DNA of 40,292 nt from Kordiimonadales bacterium (GCA_015485385.1 WFTS01000064.1:1-40292), one strand, 5' to 3'; counted from the stretch's first letter, positions 25,019 to 34,806 are shown. Program-made: numbers and translations. The notes: a model not told the origin generated them from the letters alone.

Positions 25019-25984
25019 GTGCGGGCAGACAGCACAACCACCTTTAGAACTCTATACCCTCCTATCGAAGCCTATAAAAGCGAGCGGCTTTTGGTTCAAG
25101 GTGGGCATGAAATATATCTAGAGCAATCGGGCAACCCTAGCGGCATACCCATATTATTTGTACACGGCGGCCCCGGCGGCGGAACAAGCGCAATCCAGCG
25201 GCGATTTTTCAACCCTAAAAAATTCCATATCATCCTGTTTGATCAGCGCGGCTGTGGACAAAGTCGCCCACATGCCTCGCTTGCACATAATACCACTGAT
25301 GCCTTAATTGATGACATGGAAGCCATTCGCTTGCATCTGGGCCTTAATAAATGGGCGCTTTTTGGTGGGTCATGGGGAAGTACGCTTTCCCTTTTATATG
25401 CTGAAAAGCACCCCGAGCATGTCAGCAATTTAATCCTGCGCGGGATTTTCCTGATGCGCCAACGCGAAGTGGATTGGTTTTACCAAAATGGTACACGGTC
25501 GATTTTCCCCGAGGCATGGGCGCGCTTTGCGGGGGCTATCCCAGAACCAGAGCGTAATGATTTGGTTAAAGCTTACCATAAACGCCTGACCGACCCCGCC
25601 TTTGAAAACGAGCGCCTGCATTTTGCCAAGGAATGGAGCCTGTGGGAAGGCAGCACAGTAACCTTAGTGCCAGACAGTGAACAGCGCGCCCATTCAGTTG
25701 ATCCCGTTTTTGCCACCGCTTTTGCACGAATTGAAGCACATTATTTTTTCAACAAAGGCTTTCTGGAAGCTGATAATCAAATATTACGCGATGCTGGGCA
25801 ATTAATGGGTATTCCAACAACCATAATCCAAGGGCGCTATGACAGCATTTGCCCACCCATCTCCGCTTTTGAGCTGTCGCAGGCTATGCCGTGGGCCAAA
25901 TTAAACATTGTCCCTGTCGCCGGACATTCGGCGTTTGAGCCTGCTATTCAGCACGAATTAATCTGTGCAACGGACGCCATTTAA
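25019..25984 (+). CDS. pip: Proline iminopeptidase
   Basis: This 321-residue alpha/beta hydrolase of peptidase family S33 releases N-terminal proline from peptides. The oxyanion segment is HGGPGGG, then DQRGCGQSRPH. The nucleophile elbow is GGSWGSTL, the acid is in GRYDSICPP and the His in VAGHSAFEP. The length matches proteobacterial prolyl aminopeptidases (about 315). It starts with GTG 25019 after GAAGGAATT. It follows the triad by 68 bases and may be read with it, but its function looks unrelated. Confidence 0.93.
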   Translation: MRADSTTTFRTLYPPIEAYKSERLLVQGGHEIYLEQSGNPSGIPILFVHGGPGGGTSAIQRRFFNPKKFHIILFDQRGCGQSRPHASLAHNTTDALIDDMEAIRLHLGLNKWALFGGSWGSTLSLLYAEKHPEHVSNLILRGIFLMRQREVDWFYQNGTRSIFPEAWARFAGAIPEPERNDLVKAYHKRLTDPAFENERLHFAKEWSLWEGSTVTLVPDSEQRAHSVDPVFATAFARIEAHYFFNKGFLEADNQILRDAGQLMGIPTTIIQGRYDSICPPISAFELSQAMPWAKLNIVPVAGHSAFEPAIQHELICATDAI

Positions 25985-26015
25985 CACCAATCCGTATCTT
26001 TGACAGGACATTTTA

Positions 26016-26474
26016 ATGAAAAATCTTGGCGTACTTATATCTTTTTTGATGCTTATCAGCTGGCCAGTAAGCGCACACGAAAGCAGCGAACACGACGGCT
26101 TGATGATCGAAACGGCCTGGGCACCACATACCGGCAGAAGAACCGCATCAGCAGCGGTTTATCTAACCATCAAAAACTCTAGCAATACAGCCGATGCCCT
26201 TATCGACATAAAAACAGACCGCGCCGCTAGTGCAATGTTGCATGTCTCAAAAGAGGTGGGGACAATTATGCAAATGGAGCATGTGGCGCGCTTGCCGCTT
26301 CCAGCGCACACTAGTGTTAGCCTCACACCTGGCGGTCACCATATAATGCTGATGCGGTTAACCAAGCCCTTAAAACGAGGTGAGATATTTCCGCTAAACT
26401 TAACGTTCGAGCAACAAGGTGATGTGACAATTTTGGTAGAAATAACCGGCATTGGCGGCCCTGAACACAACTAA
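26016..26474 (+). CDS. PCu(A)C-type periplasmic copper chaperone
   Basis: This 152-residue exported protein has the signal peptide MKNLGVLISFLMLISWPVSA. The copper-binding motif is spread over MLHVSKEVGTIMQMEHV and PGGHHIMLMRL, giving the H-x(n)-M-x(n)-H-x-M pattern of PF04314. These proteins deliver Cu(I) to the CuA or CuB sites of cytochrome c oxidase, often with Sco. The exposed H-rich start (HESSEHDG) may add a metal site. It converges on hemH; both serve respiratory cofactors. Confidence 0.9.
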   Translation: MKNLGVLISFLMLISWPVSAHESSEHDGLMIETAWAPHTGRRTASAAVYLTIKNSSNTADALIDIKTDRAASAMLHVSKEVGTIMQMEHVARLPLPAHTSVSLTPGGHHIMLMRLTKPLKRGEIFPLNLTFEQQGDVTILVEITGIGGPEHN

Positions 26475-26506
26475 TTCCAAACCAATCCACCGAGGAGGCC
26501 GTGTGT

Positions 26507-27529
26507 CTAACTGTCTTGGTTGTCTATCCAGCCGGCCAACTCTGTGCGACTGATATCTTCCAACATAGCCATACCGTGATCACTATCATTTAAGCATGGG
26601 ATATAATGGAAATGGCTACCGCCGGCCTCTAAAAAGCTGGCCCGCAATTGCATATTGATTTCCTCAAGTGTCTCTAGACAATCAGCGCTAAAAGCAGGGG
26701 CCAAAACCGCAAGTTTTTTTACGCCCTCTGCCGCAAGTTGTTTGACCATTTGGTCTGTATAAGGTTGAACCCATTGGGTTGGCCCGACGCGTGATTGAAA
26801 ACTGGTTAGCAGATCGCTTTCGCTTATCCCAAGTTCAGCGCGCAGCAAGCTGCTGGTATCTAAACACTGGTCTGGGTATGGGTCTCCCTTATCCCAATAT
26901 GATTTTGGGATCGAATGGTAGGACGCCAATATCTTATCAGGGTTCCATTCTAGTGCATCTAAAGACTGCGTCACAGACTGAGCAAGTGCTTTGATAAAAG
27001 CGGGTTTATCATAATAAGCCGGCACAGTGCGTACCGCCGGTTGCCAACGCATGGTTTTCAGAACGTCAAAGGCTTTATCGTAAGCTGTCGCTGTTGACGT
27101 AGCGCTATACTGTGGATACAGCGCAAACAATAAAATCCGGTCACAGCCTTTTTCTTTCAAATCAGCAAGCCCCGCCTCAATCGACGGCGTGCCGTACCGA
27201 AAAGCCCAAGCAACTTCAGCGTCGCTTTCGAGCAAGGTTTGTAATATTTCTGCTTGGCTACGGCTATAGGTTCTAAGGGGTGATTCGTTACGCTCATGAT
27301 CCCAAATTTTGGCATAAGCACGCCGAGACCGAATCGGTCGCAGCGTTAAAATGGGGCCATAAAGGATCGGAAACCAAAAAAGTTTCGGTGTTTCGATCAC
27401 TCTTTTATCAGACAAAAACTCTTTAAGGTAGCGACGAACCGCGCCATATGTCGGCGCATCAGGTGTGCCAAGGCTGATCAATAAAAGACCGATTTTTCTG
27501 CACCTTAATTCCATATGTTGATCCAGCAT
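26507..27529 (-). CDS. hemH: Ferrochelatase
   Basis: HemH inserts ferrous iron into protoporphyrin IX, the last step of heme b synthesis. The 340-residue protein shows GLLLISLGTPDAP, YLKEFLSDKRVIE, LFALYPQYSATSTAT, ASYHSIPKSYWDKGDPYPDQC with the catalytic His, FQSRVGPTQWVQPYTD, and FSADCLETLEEI with the active-site Glu. Length and motifs are complete. ATG 27529 is preceded by GGAGGG ten bases upstream; an ATG five codons later has a weaker site. Confidence 0.95.
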   Translation of the reverse strand: MLDQHMELRCRKIGLLLISLGTPDAPTYGAVRRYLKEFLSDKRVIETPKLFWFPILYGPILTLRPIRSRRAYAKIWDHERNESPLRTYSRSQAEILQTLLESDAEVAWAFRYGTPSIEAGLADLKEKGCDRILLFALYPQYSATSTATAYDKAFDVLKTMRWQPAVRTVPAYYDKPAFIKALAQSVTQSLDALEWNPDKILASYHSIPKSYWDKGDPYPDQCLDTSSLLRAELGISESDLLTSFQSRVGPTQWVQPYTDQMVKQLAAEGVKKLAVLAPAFSADCLETLEEINMQLRASFLEAGGSHFHYIPCLNDSDHGMAMLEDISRTELAGWIDNQDS

Positions 27530-27756
27530 TAAGTCAAAGCCCTCCTATGCGGCACACCAAAGGCCTCCACACAAACACACCAAGAGGTTGGTTGATCATA
27601 AAACCCGCCCCAAGTAGCTGTGTTACGCTTTCATATAATTTAAAGCAATTGCTGCCTAAAATTCAGATATAAAAAGTTTCTGGCACCCTCGCATATAATC
27701 ATGCGGCTGGTTCAGAAGGAAAACCAAAAAACAGTGAAAAACGCGGTGAGACAACA

Positions 27757-28278
27757 GTGGGCATAAGCAGAGAAAAAGATGATCTTCTGATCGACATCAA
27801 AGCGTCGATTGAAAAGGCTCTGGATGCCCGCATGACAGATTTAGCCGGAGCTCTATACCGATTGCAAGGCAGCACAAGCGGCTGGTGTGATCACGCAGAC
27901 TGCGGCCCGTGCCCTTTGGCCCCTTTGAAATGTGTCACCCAATTAGACGAACGCGTGAACGAACTTATCACAAAGCACCACCATGCCAAAGGCACAGAGA
28001 AACCCGAAAACACCAAAAAAGTTGAAGACAATAGCTTAGAGGAAGCATCCGCCGCTAATTCCCCCAAGGGTGAGCTTAGTGAGACAGAGATCAAACTATA
28101 TGCATATAGGTTGCACCACCAATTGGGCGACAGAGCGCCAGACTATATTTCAAAAAAGTTGCGCTCGATCAATCCGATGCAAGAGCCGACCAAAGTCAAA
28201 GACTGGAACCGCATTCGGGCAGAACTTACAAACGTTGTGCTTAATGGCGATGAACCAAATCCTCACAAAATAGACTGA
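27757..28278 (+). CDS. Unknown protein with an N-terminal cysteine cluster
   Basis: I do not recognise this 173-residue protein. A helical start (KDDLLIDIKASIEKALDARMTDLAGALYRLQ) leads to a compact cysteine cluster WCDHADCGPCPLAPLKC (Cys 44, 49, 52, 59), which could bind zinc or an iron-sulfur cluster. A charged, probably disordered linker (70-105) separates this from a C-terminal segment rich in charged helices (ETEIKLYAYRLHHQLGDRAPDYISKKLRSI). The GTG start has GAG six bases upstream. It diverges from hemH across 227 bases. Confidence 0.6.
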   Translation: MGISREKDDLLIDIKASIEKALDARMTDLAGALYRLQGSTSGWCDHADCGPCPLAPLKCVTQLDERVNELITKHHHAKGTEKPENTKKVEDNSLEEASAANSPKGELSETEIKLYAYRLHHQLGDRAPDYISKKLRSINPMQEPTKVKDWNRIRAELTNVVLNGDEPNPHKID

Positions 28279-28448
28279 AAATTTAACGTCTTTGCACCTC
28301 CTTGGTTTTCTGTTGCGCCGTCTTCACCGGATGCCTCAACACCCTCTGATCCTATGAAATATCTGCACTGGCAATGTCATCTGGCAAGTTTCATGTTGCG
28401 CCGTCATCATAGCTTGTGCCTAATGGCGGCAAGCCAGTGGGGAAAGCT

Positions 28449-29075
28449 ATGGGTGCCAATTGTTGCCATGATGTAAAGTTTGATGGGATGGACCCAGCGT
28501 ATAAGCGCGCGCTCATTTGGGTTATTTTAATCAATGCAGGTATGTTCTTGGTTGAAATGCCTATGGGCTTTGTCGGGCAGTCCCAAGCTTTGAAAGCCGA
28601 TGCTTTAGACTTTCTCGGCGATACATTCACCTATGCAATCTCACTCGCGGTCATTGGCAAAGCGGCCAGTTTGCGGGCCAAAGCAGCTCTGGCCAAAGGC
28701 GTTAGCCTTTTGTTGATGGGCATTTGGGTATTAGCGTCCACTATATATAGCGTCTTTTACCAGCCCCAGCCTGAAGCTATTATTATGGGTTCAATTGGAT
28801 TTGCAGCCTTGGTCGCCAACCTTTTAAGTGTCCTATTTTTATTACGCTTTAAGGACGGTGATGCCAATGTGCGCTCCGTGTGGCTGTGCAGCCGCAATGA
28901 TGCCATTGGGAATATCATGGTTATGCTGGCCGCTTCAGGGGTATGGGCCTCTGGCACCGGCTGGCCTGATCTGATCGTTGCGGCGATTATGGCAAGCCTT
29001 TTCCTGTGGAGCGCTCTTAGCATCATCCAGCAATCAATAGGAGAATTGAGGCAGCATCGCATGGACACAGACTAG
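28449..29075 (+). CDS. Short CDF-like cation transporter (membrane domain only)
   Basis: This 208-residue protein has about six membrane helices. Its second helix carries KADALDFLGDTFTYAIS, which matches the first metal site of cation diffusion facilitators, and the fifth carries RNDAIGNIMVMLAA, matching the second half-site. The cytoplasmic C-terminal CTD of classical CDF proteins is missing. A CC-H start (MGANCCHD) may bind metal. ATG 28449 is preferred because GGGGAAAG precedes it; a GTG lies 33 bases upstream. Confidence 0.8.
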   Translation: MGANCCHDVKFDGMDPAYKRALIWVILINAGMFLVEMPMGFVGQSQALKADALDFLGDTFTYAISLAVIGKAASLRAKAALAKGVSLLLMGIWVLASTIYSVFYQPQPEAIIMGSIGFAALVANLLSVLFLLRFKDGDANVRSVWLCSRNDAIGNIMVMLAASGVWASGTGWPDLIVAAIMASLFLWSALSIIQQSIGELRQHRMDTD

Positions 29076-29175
29076 CATGGTGGTGCCGGCCCGCACTTCA
29101 AAATAGATTCATTTGAATCAAAGACTTGAGCCCACACACTGCTGTTGTTTATACTGGTCGCAATCAGGAGGCAAA

Positions 29176-29892
29176 GTGAGCACACTTTTTAACAGACGCA
29201 AGAAACCAATTCAGCAAGCCATCGGACAACTGCTGTTACTGGCGTCCTTCATCGTGGCCGTCGTTTACGGTGGGGGATGGTACCCCGCAGATTGGCTGTG
29301 GTCTGTGATTGTTAAAGGCTCTGCTGTCGGGTTGCTGGCAATTTTTGTCTTGATCAGCATGCAAAGCCTCAATCATTTTTTGTTGTTTCTAGCTTTGGCT
29401 GTTTCAGTTAGCGGTGATGTGCTTATATCCTTGCCCGAAGAAAACAGCTTCACGCACGGGCTGATGGCTTTCCTGTGTGCCCATATTGTTTTTATCGTTT
29501 TATTCATTAAAAATCGTATGTTAACCGAGGATATCACAGCCTCAAGGGTTCGCGTTGCGGCACTGATGTGGGCGTTGGCTGCGGTAAGCGGATATTTCTT
29601 ATATCCCCATTTGGGCAATATGCTTATACCGGTCTTAGTTTACTCAGTCACACTTGCTGCCATGGCAACCACTGCTATTTTCAGTAAATATCCAGTAAAA
29701 TTAGTAGGATTAGGAGCGCTATTATTTGTCTTTTCGGATACGGTCTTAGGCGCGCGGCAATTCCTAACTATTCCAGATTTTTGGGGCTATATTGTATGGG
29801 CTAGCTATTATCTCGCGCAGCTTATGCTAACGCTCGGTGTGATGCTAACCGACGAGCGGCCAACCAATTATGGCGGATATCGATTTGACTAA
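29176..29892 (+). CDS. YhhN family (lysoplasmalogenase-like) membrane protein
   Basis: This 238-residue protein has about eight membrane helices. FLALAVSVSGDVLISLPEENSFTHGLMAFLCAHIVFIVLF and FVFSDTVLGARQF carry the family's conserved Asp residues. Eukaryotic TMEM86B hydrolyses lysoplasmalogens; the bacterial role is little studied. GTG 29176 is chosen because AGGAGG lies five bases upstream; a reading from TTG 29113 would add an odd Cys-rich start. It lies between the CDF-like gene and argB. Confidence 0.82.
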   Translation: MSTLFNRRKKPIQQAIGQLLLLASFIVAVVYGGGWYPADWLWSVIVKGSAVGLLAIFVLISMQSLNHFLLFLALAVSVSGDVLISLPEENSFTHGLMAFLCAHIVFIVLFIKNRMLTEDITASRVRVAALMWALAAVSGYFLYPHLGNMLIPVLVYSVTLAAMATTAIFSKYPVKLVGLGALLFVFSDTVLGARQFLTIPDFWGYIVWASYYLAQLMLTLGVMLTDERPTNYGGYRFD

Positions 29893-29943
29893 TACTTCAT
29901 TTGGCCGCACAAGGAGTGCCCTTTTGCAGAAAGTATTGAGGTC

Positions 29944-30846
29944 ATGATCGTGGTAGACCGGGATAAGAAAAAATTACAGAAAAAAGCCTCAATATTAATT
30001 GAGGCCCTGCCCTATCTGAAAAAATATGCCGGCGACATTTTTGTCGTGAAATACGGTGGGCATGCGATGGGCGAGCCTGAGCTTGCGCTACAATTTGCTG
30101 AAGATATCACTTTGTTAAAACAAGTCGGCATCCATCCTGTGATCATCCATGGCGGTGGGCCACAAATTGGCCGCATGCTAGAGCGCCTTGAGATTAAATC
30201 TGAATTTATAGACGGCCTGCGCGTAACCAACAAAACCACCGTCGAGATTGCTGAGATGGTCTTGTGCGGGAACATTTGCAAATCAATAGTTGCCGATATT
30301 CAAATGGCGGGCGGACGGGCAATAGGGCTGTCGGGCAAAGACGATGGCTTGGTAACAGCCACCAAAGTGGCGCGGACCCAAATTGATCCGACATCTAATA
30401 TTGAAAAAGCAATTGATCTGGGTTTTGTGGGTGAACCAACTGCGGTGAACCCAACCCTCCTGCTACAAACAATTGAGGCTGGAGTTATTCCGGTGATCTC
30501 CCCCATTGCCGCTGGCACAGATGGCCACACATATAACATCAATGCCGACACCATGGCGGGAGCCATCGCTGGCGCCCTAAAAGCGCGGCGCTTTTTCCTG
30601 CTTACGGATGTCCCTGGCGTTTTGAATAAAGACGGTGAAATGTTAACCGAGCTTGACCACGCGGAAATTGAGACACTGAAAGCTGACGGCACCATCTCAG
30701 GCGGCATGTTGCCCAAAGTGGATACCTGCCTGAAAGCTGCGGAACAAGGTGTAAACGGTGCGGTTATCCTAGATGGCCGTGTGAAACATGCCGTTTTACT
30801 TGAAATATTTACCGAAAGCGGCGCAGGGACCTTAATCAGGGTCTAA
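29944..30846 (+). CDS. argB: Acetylglutamate kinase
   Basis: ArgB phosphorylates N-acetylglutamate, the second step of arginine synthesis and the usual point of arginine feedback. The 300-residue protein shows [34 protein letters not shown], the NAG site [23 protein letters not shown] and [11 protein letters not shown]. The N-terminal helix ([18 protein letters not shown]) is the form seen in arginine-sensitive hexameric enzymes. GAGG is only two bases from ATG 29944 and eight from GTG 29950, so the true start may be the GTG two codons later. Confidence 0.96.
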   Translation: MIVVDRDKKKLQKKASILIEALPYLKKYAGDIFVVKYGGHAMGEPELALQFAEDITLLKQVGIHPVIIHGGGPQIGRMLERLEIKSEFIDGLRVTNKTTVEIAEMVLCGNICKSIVADIQMAGGRAIGLSGKDDGLVTATKVARTQIDPTSNIEKAIDLGFVGEPTAVNPTLLLQTIEAGVIPVISPIAAGTDGHTYNINADTMAGAIAGALKARRFFLLTDVPGVLNKDGEMLTELDHAEIETLKADGTISGGMLPKVDTCLKAAEQGVNGAVILDGRVKHAVLLEIFTESGAGTLIRV

Positions 30847-30896
30847 AGCAAATGCGTTTCACACTATATCCAAAGCTATAAAGCCCTATTACAGCC

Positions 30897-32162
30897 TTAG
30901 TCCTGATCAAGAAAATAGCTTAAATGCCACTCAAGTTCACTGGCGTCGATAGGATATTTATTGCCGTTTTTACCAACCAATAATTGCGCTGACGGCACGA
31001 GAGCAAATTTAGTTTGCAGTTCATAAGCTGTTCGCATGGCCAAATCACACCGCCACGCCATCGCAGTAACCGCGCGGCCACTTTTTGAATGAATGATTTG
31101 ACGAACCGTGTCGGCGGTAAGGTCTCCCATCACAGCGAGGCACTGCACCAAAAGTTCCCGATTGTTGGCTTCGATTTGTTCAATAACAAATTTATCGTCC
31201 AACATACCGCGCTGGAAATAATCAAGCGCTGATTTCGCCAGTTTAGCCTCTTCGCTTTGGCCAAGTCGTTCACCCGCCAACCTGTCCCTGACCCTGTCTA
31301 AAATATCCTCTGCCTGTTCTTCCTCAAGGCCCGCTTGGTCCATCATCGCATGCACCAGTGCCGACGCCACAAACCCAGCAACACGTTTCATGGCCCGGAT
31401 CGACAATTGTGGGCGCAAGGCAACCGGCTTATGTAGATCCTCAACAGTTTCCGCCTGTGCGATAATTTGGTCGAGCGTATCTTCGCGGATTTGAGCATTT
31501 TTATTGGTCAAAAGTGCCGCTATTGCAGGAATTTCAAGGCTGGCAGCAATATCACCGGATACGTCTTCTGATACCTCGGACCGGTTTGCAATGGCCTCTA
31601 GCGCTGATGCCGAAGCTCCTGCCGCAATAATTTCGCGCAGATCATCATCATTCAGCAAAGGGCTATATTGCAGCACAGGGCCGCACACAATTTCCTCAAT
31701 GTCGCGGGCAAGTTTATCAACAATGCGTTTTGGCACTTTATCTGAGGATTTAATGGCCTCAGCGATAACAGCACGCACCTTGGGTAATTGATCCTGCGCC
31801 AAGGATTCTAGCGTTGAGATCGCCTTATCTCTTAGTGCCGCGCGCTCTTCATCTTCAAGGCCGGGAACCAGACGACCAATTTTACGGGCCAGTTCTGTAC
31901 GGACATCCGCATCTTCATCATCTTTAAGTTTGTCATCTGCTTGTTGCGGTGTTGCAGGGTTTTTGGCTATCTGTTTGCGCACCGCGGCCGAGCTGTCATC
32001 AGCCAGAAAATACAAAACCTCAGGCCGCACATCTTTACGGGCAGCAAGTTGCTCGCGCTGGTTATCACTGCCCTCTTTTAAAATATGTTGCTCAACCTCA
32101 GCCGAGAGCTTTTCAGGTAGCTTTTTGTCCCCAGAGAACAGGGCTTTTAGTTTGTTTAACAT
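30897..32162 (-). CDS. DUF2336 protein with HEAT-like repeats
   Basis: A 421-residue soluble protein built of helical repeats: LAARKDVRPEVLYFLADDSSAAVRKQIAKNPATP, then DADVRTELARKIGRL and LPKVRAVIAEAIKSS. The C-terminal part has the DUF2336 pattern. This family is frequent in alphaproteobacteria and its function is not known. ATG 32162 has GGGGAG upstream. It starts six bases after the diguanylate cyclase stop on the same strand, which suggests a shared signalling role (inference). Confidence 0.85.
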   Translation of the reverse strand: MLNKLKALFSGDKKLPEKLSAEVEQHILKEGSDNQREQLAARKDVRPEVLYFLADDSSAAVRKQIAKNPATPQQADDKLKDDEDADVRTELARKIGRLVPGLEDEERAALRDKAISTLESLAQDQLPKVRAVIAEAIKSSDKVPKRIVDKLARDIEEIVCGPVLQYSPLLNDDDLREIIAAGASASALEAIANRSEVSEDVSGDIAASLEIPAIAALLTNKNAQIREDTLDQIIAQAETVEDLHKPVALRPQLSIRAMKRVAGFVASALVHAMMDQAGLEEEQAEDILDRVRDRLAGERLGQSEEAKLAKSALDYFQRGMLDDKFVIEQIEANNRELLVQCLAVMGDLTADTVRQIIHSKSGRAVTAMAWRCDLAMRTAYELQTKFALVPSAQLLVGKNGNKYPIDASELEWHLSYFLDQD

Positions 32163-32168
32163 CTATTT

Positions 32169-33812
32169 CTACTCCCCATCTTCGCTGCTATTTGGTGCGA
32201 AGGCGATAGCATTTTTGCCTGCCTTTTTCACCTCATACAGGGCCGCATCTGCACGCTCGGTTAAGTCTGTCAGACATAAATCTTTTCCCGGCGTTGACCG
32301 ACAAATGCCCACCGAAGCCCCTAAGCCCAGATCTGGGTTCCCTATTTTCTCTCGCACATCTGGCATATATTCCAAAAGCTTCTGTGCCTTAATTTCAGCT
32401 GTTTTTTCATCTGCATCTTCTATCCATAACACAAATTCATCGCCGCCAAAGCGCCCTGCATAATCACTTGCCCGAATGATTTTCTGTAATTTGTTAGCAA
32501 CCAAAATAATTGCTTCGTCACCAGCCTTGTGGCCTAAAGTATCATTGACTTCTTTAAAATGATCCAAATCTATAAAAACCAAGCAGCCAGCTTTGCCGGT
32601 GCGGCATTGGTGCTTTAGGCGCCTCTCAACAGATTCTTTAAATGCGCGGCGATTTAAAAGATCGGTCAGTTCGTCCTTACCAGACAAACGTGACAAACGG
32701 TCGATCAATTCCGCTTTGCCAAACGCTGCTGTTAGCACATCGCCAATATCGTCCAGAAGCTGCAATTCTTGTTTGGACCACGGACTAACGCTGGTATCAC
32801 GGCTGATCACCACCATACCAATACCGCGCTCTGCACGGTCAAGACGCAGTGCGAGGTGATTTCTGTTTGCGCCCTTGATTTCGCGGACACCCTGCTCTGA
32901 TTGTTCTAGCTCAGACCAAATATTTTCTAAATTAAGATCTTCCGCACTGTCCCCACATGTTGATACCGGCACCAAGCCATCTCGATTTTTCATGACAGAC
33001 CAAACCAGATCGGCACGCAGCACATCAATAAGTTCAGTTGACGCGCTTTCAAGCAATTCCTGTGCGTTTTCTGAAGCGTTCAATATGCGGGTAATGCGTT
33101 GCTGCACAGCCACCCGAAGGTGCTCTTGCCTTTTTTGCCGATCTTTCTCAATACGGTCAGAAATATCGCGGCATGTCCCGCGTATCCCCAGCGGTGTGCC
33201 ATCCTTTGCAAACGCAGGCTCTACCGTCATGGCAACGCTTCGCTTTTTATCGCCGCTAATCTCGATTCTAACAGGTTCAAACCGGGTTTTTTCATTCACA
33301 ATCAAAGGGCTTCGTGCCGGTGCTCGACCAGAAGACCAGAAAATATCTACAGCTTTGCGGCCCAACCACGCTTCTGTTGAGCACCCAAAAGCTTCAGCAG
33401 GTGAGACAAAACTAAAGCAGCCATCCACTCCTACTTGGAAGGACAGGTCCACAGCCCCATCAAGCAAGCTTTTAAGAAGTATTCGGCTTTCCAACAGCGC
33501 TTCCGCCATCTTTTCAACCAATTCGGTGTCACGAGCGATTAACAAAGTTGCTCCCGCCTGTGGCACAGTTGTCAGCCATATTTTGGCGCCTGCTTCATTC
33601 TCAAAATGATATTCCCCGAGAACCCCGCTTGCTTGCGTTTCAGCAACAGCTTCCACAAGAGGAGCAAAATCTCGCCGCCACATTTCAGCCAAGCTTTCAC
33701 CCAGATGAGAGCGGTCAATCAGGCGCCCATCGTCCGCCACCAAGATAGCAGCAGAGCGGCTATCTTCTATGCGAGCACTTGTGGCCCCACGTTTCTTTAA
33801 AGATTTCAACAC
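32169..33812 (-). CDS. PAS/GAF-containing diguanylate cyclase
   Basis: The 547-residue protein should make cyclic di-GMP. Two PAS-like regions (near residues 15-120 and 130-230, the latter with SFQVGVDGCFSFVSPAEAFGCSTEAWLGR) are followed by a GAF-like region (about 240-370) and a GGDEF domain. The active site GGDEF is at 456-460 and an inhibitory-site RASD at 447-450, five residues ahead, so product inhibition is expected. There is no EAL domain and no membrane helix. The GTG start at 33812 has only a weak ribosome site. Confidence 0.9.
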   Translation of the reverse strand: MLKSLKKRGATSARIEDSRSAAILVADDGRLIDRSHLGESLAEMWRRDFAPLVEAVAETQASGVLGEYHFENEAGAKIWLTTVPQAGATLLIARDTELVEKMAEALLESRILLKSLLDGAVDLSFQVGVDGCFSFVSPAEAFGCSTEAWLGRKAVDIFWSSGRAPARSPLIVNEKTRFEPVRIEISGDKKRSVAMTVEPAFAKDGTPLGIRGTCRDISDRIEKDRQKRQEHLRVAVQQRITRILNASENAQELLESASTELIDVLRADLVWSVMKNRDGLVPVSTCGDSAEDLNLENIWSELEQSEQGVREIKGANRNHLALRLDRAERGIGMVVISRDTSVSPWSKQELQLLDDIGDVLTAAFGKAELIDRLSRLSGKDELTDLLNRRAFKESVERRLKHQCRTGKAGCLVFIDLDHFKEVNDTLGHKAGDEAIILVANKLQKIIRASDYAGRFGGDEFVLWIEDADEKTAEIKAQKLLEYMPDVREKIGNPDLGLGASVGICRSTPGKDLCLTDLTERADAALYEVKKAGKNAIAFAPNSSEDGE

Positions 33813-33909
33813 CAGCGAACACCCATATTCGTAAAATCATTACTATGCACTGTATCGTTAACACTATTAATGTAGGTTTAAAGTGACGCAGTAAATAATT
33901 AAGGTAAAA

Positions 33910-34611
33910 ATGACCCAATCCCCAAGCACAGCATACCATGATGCCTTTCATAATGATCGTGACACATGGGTTTTTGATCTTGATAACACCCTCTATACGG
34001 CAGAATGCGCCCTGTTTGATCAAATCGACAAGAAAATTGGGGCCTATGTGCAATCCGTAGTGCAAGTTGATGCCGCCGAAGCAAAGAAGATACAAAAACG
34101 CTATCTGCTGGAATATGGCACCACGCTGAACGGGCTGATGAAAAACCATAAAGTGGATCCTCCCCATTATCTAGCCACCGTCCATGCGATCGATTTTTCC
34201 CCGATCAAACAGGATAAAAAGCTACAAAAAGCTATTAAGGCACTAAAGGGTCGCAAGCTTGTTTTCACCAATGCAGATAGACCCTATTCAACTGAAATCA
34301 TGCGACGCCTTGGGGTTTTAGACCTTTTTGAGGGTATCTTTGATATTGTCGAAGCAAAGCTTTTGCCCAAGCCGCAGATGCAAGTTTATGAGATGTTCCT
34401 CAAAAAATTTGATGTAGACCCAGACCGCGCAGTTATGTTTGAAGATATGGTGCGCAACCTCAAGCCAGCACATGCATTAGGAATGGCTACCGTTTGGATC
34501 AATACTGGCAGTGTTTGGGGAGAGGCCGATTATGACGCCAATATCGTTCATGCCGAGGCACCAAGGCTCAATGATTGGCTTCATGATTTTGCGCATCACC
34601 GGGCTGGTTGA
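33910..34611 (+). CDS. Pyrimidine 5'-nucleotidase, HAD family
   Basis: This 233-residue HAD hydrolase of the SDT1/PhoG-like type has motif I WVFDLDNTLYTAECALFDQIDKKIGAYVQ, motif II VFTNAD, Lys in KLLPKPQMQVYEMFLKKF and motif IV VMFEDMVRNLKPAHALGM. These enzymes dephosphorylate pyrimidine nucleoside monophosphates or related compounds. The gene diverges from the diguanylate cyclase and lies 195 bases before dapD; a separate dapD promoter is seen in that gap. Proteins of this type often sit beside dapD in alphaproteobacteria. Confidence 0.88.
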   Translation: MTQSPSTAYHDAFHNDRDTWVFDLDNTLYTAECALFDQIDKKIGAYVQSVVQVDAAEAKKIQKRYLLEYGTTLNGLMKNHKVDPPHYLATVHAIDFSPIKQDKKLQKAIKALKGRKLVFTNADRPYSTEIMRRLGVLDLFEGIFDIVEAKLLPKPQMQVYEMFLKKFDVDPDRAVMFEDMVRNLKPAHALGMATVWINTGSVWGEADYDANIVHAEAPRLNDWLHDFAHHRAG

Positions 34612-34724
34612 CCCCACGCGGTTATCTGAACAAACTTTTTTGGCCCCAAAACGGCACAGAACATCCCAATCATTAATTATTCCCTGACATAAAATATTCT
34701 AAACCGTGAGAAACAAGGCGTGAA

Positions 34725-34752
34725 TTGACTTGCGCGCCCGCACCGCTATGGT
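34725..34752 (+). promoter_or_regulatory. Likely dapD promoter
   Basis: TTGACT (34725-34730) and TATGGT (34747-34752) are separated by 16 bases, a good sigma-70 arrangement. Transcription would start near 34759, leaving a leader of about 48 bases with AAAGGA before the dapD ATG. Confidence 0.6.
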
Positions 34753-34806
34753 GCTGGAAATTTTATACGGGGCCAAAACCATGCCCAAACGACAAAGGAC
34801 TGCTCC

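Noticed and set aside
31930-32463. 177-codon plus-strand frame
   Set aside because: Antisense to the DUF2336 and diguanylate cyclase genes; Ser-rich shadow translation.
33841-33880. CtrA box (TTAA-N7-TTAA) before the pyrimidine 5'-nucleotidase
   Set aside because: The two TTAA words are five bases apart, not seven. No other convincing box was found near cpdR or ftsE.
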